A stretch of 64,000 nucleotides of DNA from Kushneria marisflavi (GTDB lineage: Bacteria; Pseudomonadota; Gammaproteobacteria; Pseudomonadales; Halomonadaceae). A model generated the notes under the pieces. That model was not told the origin of the DNA and did no database searches. It saw only the letters and a list, made by a program, of their open reading frames with translations. The translations under genes were made by a program, and so were the position numbers. Shown here piece by piece: positions 55,567 to 62,041 of this stretch (position 1 is its first letter; the number at the start of each line of letters is the position of its first letter). Where the stretch lies: positions 496,001-560,000 of the forward strand of contig NZ_CP021358.1 in assembly GCF_002157205.1 (NCBI RefSeq). The letters run 5' to 3'.

Positions 55567-56328
55567 TTAATCCTGACCGCCATCGCGCGCGTGCTCGAAT
55601 GCTTCGATCAACGACGGCGGGATATCACTCAGGCGCCTGCGGGCCTGATCCATATGCCACCACGCCGCCTGACGCGCGGCGTCGCCATCGCCGCTGGCGA
55701 TGGCCTCGATCATGGCGTCATGCTCGCTGATGACCTCGGCAACAAAGGTGTCACGCCGTGCTTCGTTGCTTCGGGTCAGGCTGATGGCCTGATGCAAAAA
55801 CCGGTTATAAAAATCCAGAACGGTGATGAAGTACTCATTGTTCGAGGCCTCGGCGATGGCACGATGAAAGGCGAGATCCTGCTCTACGCCCGACTCACCG
55901 GCTTCCACGGCCTCATCGATATCCACCATCGCATTGCGCAGTCTTCGAAGCTGCGCCCGCGAGCAGCGCGTAGCGGCGTGAAAGGCCGCTTCGCCTTCCA
56001 GCGCACGACGCAGTTCCAGCAGATGCAGTACCGAGGCCAGCGAACCCCCGGGCAGTGCCTGCACCAGCGACACTGTCGGCGCCTCGGCCACAAAAGTGCC
56101 ACTGCCCCGCCTTGAAACGACAAGACCGGCATTGCGCAGCATGGAAATGGCTTCGCGGACCACGGAGCGGCTGACCTCATGACGCTCCCCCAGCGCTGCT
56201 TCGGTAGGCAGGCGCTGTCCGGCTTTCAACTTTCCGGTATGGATGGCACGAGTCAGTACGCCCGCCACCTGCTCGGCAAGGCCCGGCCCTCTCTCCGACA
56301 GGTGACGGTCAGACGGCGAATCAACCAT
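55567..56328 (-). CDS. GntR/FadR-family transcriptional regulator
   Basis: A 253-residue regulator. An N-terminal winged HTH (about residues 18-80: LKAGQRLPTEAALGERHEVS, VVREAISMLRNAGLVVSRRGSGTFV) is followed by an FCD ligand domain whose metal-site histidines include FHRAI and the C-terminal SEHDAMIEAI and WWHMDQA. It probably represses the divergent tetronate genes until a C4 acid or intermediate binds (inference). First gene of the operon; ltnD starts 34 bases downstream. Shine-Dalgarno GGAGG. Confidence 0.9.
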   Translation of the reverse strand: MVDSPSDRHLSERGPGLAEQVAGVLTRAIHTGKLKAGQRLPTEAALGERHEVSRSVVREAISMLRNAGLVVSRRGSGTFVAEAPTVSLVQALPGGSLASVLHLLELRRALEGEAAFHAATRCSRAQLRRLRNAMVDIDEAVEAGESGVEQDLAFHRAIAEASNNEYFITVLDFYNRFLHQAISLTRSNEARRDTFVAEVISEHDAMIEAIASGDGDAARQAAWWHMDQARRRLSDIPPSLIEAFEHARDGGQD

Positions 56329-56420
56329 GTCGTGTACGCCTCCGTATCAGATGCGGTCCTGCGAAAAATAACGCCAGAGCGCCGGATGTTCGACCAATGA
56401 CCATATTGCTCCGCTCAATA

Positions 56421-56433
56421 GTTGTCAGACAAC
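56421..56433. promoter_or_regulatory. Predicted operator for the GntR/FadR regulator
   Basis: GTTGTCAGACAAC is a perfect 13-base palindrome centred on one A. It has the TTGTC/GACAA half-sites typical of FadR-subfamily operators. It lies midway in the 244-base divergent region between the regulator and denD, about 95 bases from the regulator's start and 140 bases from denD's. Confidence 0.7.
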
Positions 56434-56572
56434 ATTACAAAAAAAGGGGCAACACTCAATACCCCCTTTGAATGATATCGCTCGACGCACTCGCGCGGTG
56501 CGCTCGGCCCTGTCGAGCCAGGGTCAGGATTTTCCAGAAAACAATTCGACACACCAGACAAGGAAGCAGCCC

Positions 56573-57529
56573 ATGCACATCATCATTACTGGCGGCGCAG
56601 GATTTCTGGGCGCACGACTGGCCGCGAAACTGCTCGCTCAGGGAACACTTGCAGGACAGCCCATCAGCCATGTCACCAGCCTTGATCTGGCGCCATGCCC
56701 GATCGATGACGAGCGCATTGATTCAGTAGTGGGTGATATCAGTGACCCATCGGTGATCGAACGTGCCTTTCGCGAGGACACCATTGCCGTGTGCCATTTG
56801 GCAGCGATTGTCAGCTCTCACGCTGAAGCGGAATTCGATGAGGGGATGCAGGTCAATTTCGATGCCACACGGTCACTGCTTGAAGCCTGCCGACATCGCG
56901 GTGATCACATTCGATTTTTGTTCAGCAGTTCACTGGCGGTGTTCGGCCCGGGTATGCCCTCTCCGCTGAACGAACAGACAGCCCCGCAGCCGCGCTCGTC
57001 CTACGGCACTCAAAAGGCCATGAGTGAGCTATTGGTCAATGACTACAGCCGCCGCGGTTTCATCGACGGCCGGATCTGTCGACTGCCCACTATCGTGGTA
57101 CGCCCCGGCCGCCCCAACCGGGCTGCTTCCTCCTTTGCCAGTTCCATCATCCGGGAGCCGCTGGGAGGTGAAGAAGCGATTTGTCCGATCGACCCGGAAT
57201 TTGCCATCTGGATCTGCTCGCCGGAAACCATCATCAATAACCTTGCCCATGCGCTGTCACTTGATACCGAGCGAATGGAGGTCTGTCGCACCATCAATCT
57301 CCCCGGCATGTCGATTGAGGTTCGCGAAATGATCGAAAGCCTTGAGCGTGTGGCAGGAAATGACGCCAGCGCGCGCATTCGCTACGAGCGTGACCCGCAG
57401 ATCGAAGCCATCGTTTATAGCTGGGCGCCGCTTTTTGATAACCGCTACGCCCTGTCACTGGGCTTTGATGTCGACGAGAACTTTGACGACATCGTTCGCG
57501 CCCATCAGCACCACATGGCCAGCCAGTAA
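56573..57529 (+). CDS. denD: D-erythronate dehydrogenase
   Basis: A 318-residue extended SDR (NAD-dependent epimerase fold). GGAGFLG (residues 7-13) binds NAD, and Y144-x-x-x-K148 (SSYGTQKAM) with an upstream Ser (FLFSSSLAVFG) form the catalytic set. Position beside the otn operon and divergence from its regulator support D-erythronate oxidation to 2-oxo-tetronate; the fold alone would allow other sugar acids. Start: ATG 56573 with AAGGA 8 bases upstream; the longer frame from 56468 lacks this. Confidence 0.88.
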   Translation: MHIIITGGAGFLGARLAAKLLAQGTLAGQPISHVTSLDLAPCPIDDERIDSVVGDISDPSVIERAFREDTIAVCHLAAIVSSHAEAEFDEGMQVNFDATRSLLEACRHRGDHIRFLFSSSLAVFGPGMPSPLNEQTAPQPRSSYGTQKAMSELLVNDYSRRGFIDGRICRLPTIVVRPGRPNRAASSFASSIIREPLGGEEAICPIDPEFAIWICSPETIINNLAHALSLDTERMEVCRTINLPGMSIEVREMIESLERVAGNDASARIRYERDPQIEAIVYSWAPLFDNRYALSLGFDVDENFDDIVRAHQHHMASQ

Positions 57530-57551
57530 ACGCGATCACTTTGGACCAAAC

Positions 57552-57569
57552 GGCCTTCTCTGGAAGGCC
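57552..57569 (+). other. Intercistronic hairpin between denD and gntP
   Basis: GGCCTTC pairs perfectly with GAAGGCC (4-base loop). It lies 30 bases before the permease start and has no U-tract, so it may tune expression of the permease relative to denD. Confidence 0.5.
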
Positions 57570-57598
57570 ATCCACTTCTTTTCCGGGAATCTACCGTC

Positions 57599-58999
57599 AT
57601 GACAGAGGCCACCACTGCGGGACCACAGGTCATCATTGGCCTGGGCATTGCCATCTTTGTGATGATCTTTCTGGTGCTGAAAACTCGGGTACACGCGCTA
57701 TTGGCACTGGTCGCTGCGGCCTCGCTTGCCGGTTTGATCGGTGGCATGCCGGCCAACGATGTTATCGGTGCCATAACCACCGGCTTCGGCGCAACGCTTG
57801 CCACCATCGGTCTGGTGATCGGGTTTGGTGTGATGATGGGCCGTATTCTGGAAGTCTCCGGTGCCGGCCAGCGACTGGCCCGGACCATCCTGCGCCTGCT
57901 GGGCAAGGAGCGAGAAGACTGGGCCATGGCGCTGACCGGTTATATCGTCTCGATCCCGATCTTTTGTGATTCTGCCTATGTCATTCTCAACCCGCTGGTG
58001 CGAGCACTGTCGCGCAGCAGTGGTCGTTCGCTGCTGACTCTCGGGATCGCGCTGGGTTCAGGGTTGATCGTAACCCACAGCGCCGTTCCCCCCACCCCGG
58101 GTCCGCTGGGCGTTGCGGGAATCTTCGGAATCGATATTGGTCTGATGATTGCCTGGGGGATCGTGTTTACCGCACCGGCACTGATCGTCATGGTGCTGTA
58201 CGCCCGTTTCATGGGCCCCCGCATCGAAGCCATGATCGAGCGCGATACCGGCCAGAGCCTGAGCCCTGTTGATGACGCTTCAACCCAGCTGCCCCAGCTC
58301 GGCGAGCACGAGCTGCCCTCACTAATGCGCTCCATTCTGCCCATTGCACTGCCGATCGGTCTGATCTTTCTCAATACGCTGTTTGGTGCGCTGGCAAGCC
58401 TGAGTGACAGTGTGGATGTTGCAAACTCCCTGATTGGCCAGCTGATTACCTTCTTTGGTAATCCGGTCATCGCCGTGGGTATTGGTGTATTGGTGGCGGT
58501 CTATGGACTGGTCCCCAAAATGCCGCGCGAAGAGGTACTGACTCATCTGGAGAAGGGCGTGGAAAGTGCCGGTATCATTTTGCTGGTCACCGGCGCCGGC
58601 GGCGCTCTGGGAGCAGTATTACGGGCCAGCGGCGCCGGCGATTACATCGGCGCACAGGTAGCCTCTCTGGCCCTGCCGGCGTTTCTGATTCCTTTCATCA
58701 TTGCGACACTGGTGCGCTTTGCACAGGGAAGCGGTACGGTATCGATGATCACGGGCGCCTCAATTTCAGCCCCCATTCTGGCGGCCATACCGGACGTCAA
58801 CATGGTACTCGCGGCGCAGGCGGCCTGCCTTGGAGCACTGTTTTTCAGCTATTTCAACGACAGTTATTTCTGGGTGGTCAATCGGATGCTGGGCGTTAAA
58901 AATGCCAAGCACCAGCTACTGGTGGTCTCGGTGCCGACAACGCTTGGCTGGGCCACGGCGCTTGCAGGGCTCTTTATCGCCAATGCCCTGATGGGATAA
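57599..58999 (+). CDS. GntP family gluconate:H+ symporter-like permease
   Basis: A 466-residue polytopic permease of the GntP family: LEVSGAGQRLARTILRLLGKEREDWAM, then IPIFCDSAYVILNPL and THSAVPPTPGPLGVAGIFG are family signatures. In this locus it would import the sugar acid substrates (threonate, erythronate). The start has GGGA upstream. It shares the denD transcript. Confidence 0.9.
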   Translation: MTEATTAGPQVIIGLGIAIFVMIFLVLKTRVHALLALVAAASLAGLIGGMPANDVIGAITTGFGATLATIGLVIGFGVMMGRILEVSGAGQRLARTILRLLGKEREDWAMALTGYIVSIPIFCDSAYVILNPLVRALSRSSGRSLLTLGIALGSGLIVTHSAVPPTPGPLGVAGIFGIDIGLMIAWGIVFTAPALIVMVLYARFMGPRIEAMIERDTGQSLSPVDDASTQLPQLGEHELPSLMRSILPIALPIGLIFLNTLFGALASLSDSVDVANSLIGQLITFFGNPVIAVGIGVLVAVYGLVPKMPREEVLTHLEKGVESAGIILLVTGAGGALGAVLRASGAGDYIGAQVASLALPAFLIPFIIATLVRFAQGSGTVSMITGASISAPILAAIPDVNMVLAAQAACLGALFFSYFNDSYFWVVNRMLGVKNAKHQLLVVSVPTTLGWATALAGLFIANALMG

Positions 59000-59077
59000 C
59001 GCTATCCGGAACACCGTTCATGCGTTGATGGCCTATGCTTGGGGCAGGCCCGCGTTTCATCAACAAGGAGAACTTTC

Positions 59078-59257
59078 ATGACACAGCGCATCTGTGACTG
59101 CACCTACTGTGAATGCGTCGTTCCTGATACAGCACCCGAGGTCAACGGCAAGGTGTATTGCTGTGAGGCCTGCGCCACCTCTCATCCGGACAACCAGCCC
59201 TGTCAGGACAGCCAATGTGACTGTCATCGCCGAAACTGGGGCGGTATCAAGACGTGA
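59078..59257 (+). CDS. Bacterial metallothionein (SmtA-like)
   Basis: A 59-residue protein with ten cysteines (C6, C8, C11, C13, C28, C29, C32, C42, C47, C49) and His36 and His50. The layout CDCTYCECVV, GKVYCCEACATSH and CQDSQCDC follows the bacterial metallothionein family, which sequesters zinc, cadmium or copper. Shine-Dalgarno AAGGAG 7 bases before ATG. It is monocistronic, ending in a strong terminator; no SmtB/ArsR regulator is adjacent. Confidence 0.9.
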   Translation: MTQRICDCTYCECVVPDTAPEVNGKVYCCEACATSHPDNQPCQDSQCDCHRRNWGGIKT

Positions 59258-59287
59258 CACCAGCCACCAATCGGTACCGGCAATGCA

Positions 59288-59318
59288 AAGGCCCGCTTCC
59301 ATGGAAGCGGGCCTTTTT
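59288..59318. terminator. Bidirectional terminator
   Basis: GGCCCGCTTCC-AT-GGAAGCGGGCC is a perfect 11-base stem, with an A run before and TTTTT after. It separates the metallothionein gene and the convergent zinc-ribbon gene. Confidence 0.9.
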
Positions 59319-59352
59319 CAATGCAGTGTGCGCGGTCGGCACCGTCTATCCA

Positions 59353-59592
59353 TCAGGACGAGCTGGGCGCTTTTCCCTTCTTGTTGACCACTTCTTCAAG
59401 CAGTTCCTCGGCTTCACTTTTGGGCTTGTCTTCAAGCTCTTTTTGCAGATCGGCGTATTGGCCACGTACCGTATTGCACGATGAGCAAAACACCTTGTCC
59501 GTAGGATTTCGCACTTCTGACAGGCGGACACTATGACTGCCGCATTCCGGACACGGCGTTGGCATTCTCATCTCTTCAGACAGATCACCCAT
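59353..59592 (-). CDS. Small zinc-ribbon protein, 79 aa
   Basis: A 79-residue protein with two CxxC pairs, CPEC (C14, C17) and CSSC (C36, C39), which would bind one zinc. A Glu/Lys-rich helical tail (ADLQKELEDKPKSEAEELLEEVVNKK) follows. Possibly a nucleic-acid or protein-binding factor; no function assigned. Shine-Dalgarno AGGAG 7 bases upstream. Confidence 0.75.
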   Translation of the reverse strand: MGDLSEEMRMPTPCPECGSHSVRLSEVRNPTDKVFCSSCNTVRGQYADLQKELEDKPKSEAEELLEEVVNKKGKAPSSS

Positions 59593-59671
59593 GTCAATCT
59601 CCTGTATCAGACGTTAGGAAATACAAGAAACCCGGCCGCGATGGACCGGGTCATCTGAACTCAGGCGTCTA

Positions 59672-60109
59672 TTAATTAATGCGCTTGAGTGTCAGATTGT
59701 CGCTGGAATCGATACGTGAATAATTTCGATCCAGCAAACGCATGTCGCCGTTGCCCACTGGCAGCAGGTTATAGATGGTGTTGCCCTGCCCGTTTTTCAG
59801 TTCATACACCAGTGGGTAGCTGTTGGGACCCACATTTTCCTTGATCAGCACCTGACCCTTGGTTTCCAGTGGCTTCTGGCTCTGACCTAGACGTGTGCTG
59901 TCCAGCGTGAAGCTCGCACCAGTGTCGTTCTGATTGCGAATTTCAAGATTGGTCTTGATTCCGGCACAGTCAGCACAGGGCAGTGTGCCCTGATAACGGC
60001 CATCAGCCTGCGCATAGGGTGATTGATTTTTCACATCGTTGCCGGAACAACCCGCCAGTCCGATAACAGATGCAAGTACTGCAGTAGTAGCGATACCCTT
60101 GAACGTCAT
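59672..60109 (-). CDS. NlpE-like lipoprotein (N-terminal domain only)
   Basis: A 145-residue lipoprotein with lipobox GLAG-C21. The NlpE N-terminal-domain signature YQGTLPCADCAGIKTNLEI has the C45-x-x-C48 pair. E. coli NlpE (236 aa) senses copper or surface contact and activates Cpx; this copy lacks the C-terminal OB-like domain, as many NlpE_N proteins do. Start ATG 60109 has AAGGAG 8 bases upstream. Divergent from the 140-aa secreted protein. Confidence 0.87.
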   Translation of the reverse strand: MTFKGIATTAVLASVIGLAGCSGNDVKNQSPYAQADGRYQGTLPCADCAGIKTNLEIRNQNDTGASFTLDSTRLGQSQKPLETKGQVLIKENVGPNSYPLVYELKNGQGNTIYNLLPVGNGDMRLLDRNYSRIDSSDNLTLKRIN

Positions 60110-60258
60110 TTCGAATGCTCCTTTTCGAAAACAGGCAATTTTTAGCCTAGGCAAGAATTTAACCGTGCGCCAATTTAACCTGTGCCCTCTAGTTTTCAGC
60201 ACAGCAGCCAGGTTTTATATCCGCCAGAATATTAGTACACCATCACGATGAGGGTGAC

Positions 60259-60681
60259 ATGAAACGCAATTTTTTATCGGTATTTCTGCTAATAGGCACC
60301 TGTCTTTCAGGTGGCGCTGCGATGGCAGAAACTGAAGCCATGCCTACCGCACCATTTACCGAAACGCTCGACAACATGCTCAAGGATGAGAGACTGGTCG
60401 GCTATGACATTCGCTCGCTGACCGCCAGTGATATTGATGTGGAACTAACGTACTCGGGGGATCATCACTACAGTGATGCGGAACTTGAGCCGTTCAACAA
60501 TGGTGTCTGCTACGCCCTGTTGAAAACAGCCGTCAATACCGGGCTAAGGCCGTTTACCGGCCATACCGACATCCGCTGCCAGGCCGTGCAGCGAAGTGGA
60601 GAGCGTGCCGAAGCCAGCGTGTTGGGCACCAGCCGCTACCAGCGTGACAGTGATGACTTTGTCTATCATTCAGCTCGCTGA
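60259..60681 (+). CDS. Secreted hypothetical protein, 140 aa
   Basis: Signal peptide at residues 1-23 (MKRNFLSVFLLIGTCLSGGA, cut near AMA/ET). The mature part has two Cys (NGVCYAL and DIRCQAV) likely forming a disulfide in the periplasm. I recognise no domain. Upstream GAGGG is a fair Shine-Dalgarno sequence. Divergent from the NlpE-like gene; the two may share control. Confidence 0.7.
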   Translation: MKRNFLSVFLLIGTCLSGGAAMAETEAMPTAPFTETLDNMLKDERLVGYDIRSLTASDIDVELTYSGDHHYSDAELEPFNNGVCYALLKTAVNTGLRPFTGHTDIRCQAVQRSGERAEASVLGTSRYQRDSDDFVYHSAR

Positions 60682-61126
60682 GGGCGTAGTACCACACCAT
60701 AATGTATAGGCAGCGAACAATTCCCGGCCGCCACCCGAAGTGCCACTCAGGGAGTTCGACCAGGCCTGACCATAGACCGCGATACCCGGCGGTAATGATT
60801 CAGATCTGATCAAGCACTTTCGGGGGCCGGCTACCTTCATGGAGACACCTCTCATGGCAGAAGCTATCAGCAATACCCTTCAACTGCTGCGTGATCTCAT
60901 GTCGCTGTTCACCTGAGATCATTTATGGGCAACAGTTCAAGAAGCGCAATTAATAAACCAAAGCAATAATTGGGGTCATTTTATGGCCAATGCCGGAGAG
61001 TGCCCTTTTTTATACCAATGCTATGGCACGTCCCCTCCTGGGTGAATAACCTGATCAGGTGGAAGGACCCACATTGTGCATGAAGCACTTGAAGCAGGGA
61101 CTGCTTTCACAGGCATGGAAGCTGAC
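60682..61126. other. Intergenic stretch upstream of a strong terminator
   Basis: About 440 bases without a confident protein gene. It contains a 20-codon ORF (60854) and several potential hairpins that run into the terminator at 61127; see the ncRNA candidate. Confidence 0.5.
60854..60916 (+). CDS. Possible 20-residue peptide
   Basis: ATG to TGA, 20 codons: MAEAISNTLQLLRDLMSLFT. GGAGA lies 10 bases upstream. The sequence would form a short amphipathic helix. Too short to judge by composition; could be chance. Confidence 0.25.
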   Translation: MAEAISNTLQLLRDLMSLFT

Positions 61127-61163
61127 CGCGGTTACTGTCCCCGGACGGTAACCGCGATTTTTT
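61031..61163 (+). ncRNA. Candidate structured small RNA ending in a strong terminator
   Basis: No ORF with support precedes the terminator, yet the 100 bases before it fold well. TGGGT (61039) pairs with ACCCA (61067), enclosing palindrome ACCTGATCAGGT (61049-61060). GTGC-ATGAA-GCAC follows at 61076-61088, and GAAGCAG-GGA-CTGCTTT at 61091-61107. The last element is the terminator. GGA trinucleotides are frequent (about six from 60990 on). The 5' end and promoter are not determined; no family recognised. Confidence 0.35.
61127..61163 (+). terminator. Very strong plus-strand terminator without an obvious upstream gene
   Basis: A 14-base stem (CGCGGTTACTGTCC / GGACGGTAACCGCG, one G-T pair) closes on CC and is followed by A and six T. 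Only the plus direction has the T run. Confidence 0.88.
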
Positions 61164-61358
61164 GAAGCCGTAAACCTTCCTTTCGTGAACGGCTTATTCG
61201 ACGCCGTCTTGATCATGCTGGTACCCCTGCAGACCATTCGGCTTTTCCAGCACTGTTATTGCCTGCTCGTTCAATCATAATGGTACGTCACGATAGCCTT
61301 GCATCGGGCTATGCCAAGCCATACCTGTCAGAACGGCAGATGCCGGAGCTTAAAAGTC
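61164..61358. other. Intergenic, promoter region of the VOC gene
   Basis: About 195 bases with no gene seen. Confidence 0.4.
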
Positions 61359-61769
61359 ATGCTGAGTCATGTCATGGTAGGAAGTACTGACCTTGCACAA
61401 GCCAGAGAGTTTTATGATCCACTACTGGACTGCATTGGTCTTTATCGCCATGAAGACGATGAGATGGATCATAAATGGCTATGCTACGCCGCCCCGCAGG
61501 AGAACATTCTGTTTCTTGTCTGTAGCCCGTTTGATCAACAGGTTGCCACTGCCGGTAACGGCACGATGATTGCCTTCAAGGCGCACAGCCATGACATCGT
61601 CGATCAGTTTTACGCGACTGGCATGGCATTGGGCGCTACCGACGAAGGAGCTCCTGCCCTGAGGTCGCAGTATCACGACTATTTTTATGGTGCCTACCTG
61701 CGTGACCCCGACGGCAACAAGCTCTGCTGTGTGTGTCATGATCGTTTCAAAGGCAATGAACAGGAATAG
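61359..61769 (+). CDS. VOC family (glyoxalase/bleomycin-resistance fold) protein
   Basis: A 136-residue single-domain vicinal-oxygen-chelate protein: MLSHVMVGSTDLAQAREFYD at the start, FYGAYLRDPDGNKLCCVCHD at the end. The metal-site candidates are H4 and the acidic RDPDGN region. Substrate unknown; glyoxalase, dioxygenase and drug-binding members share this fold. Start ATG 61359 has GGAG 11 bases upstream; the extension to 61299 is not supported. Confidence 0.85.
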   Translation: MLSHVMVGSTDLAQAREFYDPLLDCIGLYRHEDDEMDHKWLCYAAPQENILFLVCSPFDQQVATAGNGTMIAFKAHSHDIVDQFYATGMALGATDEGAPALRSQYHDYFYGAYLRDPDGNKLCCVCHDRFKGNEQE

Positions 61770-62041
61770 GTTAGCGTGAGAGCTGGCACAGGATCAGATT
61801 GAAGAGCTTTTTATTGCACGGAATGAGTATGCAACTGCCTGGTAGTCATCATGGTAGAAACGTAGTCTCTATACCGGAGCCCTCAGAAAAAATCTGTTTA
61901 CCTGGTAAAGCGCAACGTGCCCTATTTTCTTTTGTAGCTCAGTCAAAGCTTGATACAACGGCTGTCGTGAAGCTTCGAGCCCGCCGTGCAGTCATGGCGG
62001 ACTCGAACTAAGTGAACAGAAGAACCCCCTCCTGGGCTTCT
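61770..62041. other. Intergenic stretch, nothing seen
   Basis: About 270 bases between the convergent VOC and HrpK-like genes. No gene, strong hairpin or repeat seen. Confidence 0.4.

Noticed and set aside
61031..61163. SRP (4.5S) RNA or CsrB/RsmZ family identity for the candidate small RNA
   Set aside because: The conserved SRP loop is absent. GGA motifs are frequent, but no upstream GacA box (TGTAAG-type) was seen, so family assignment is not justified.
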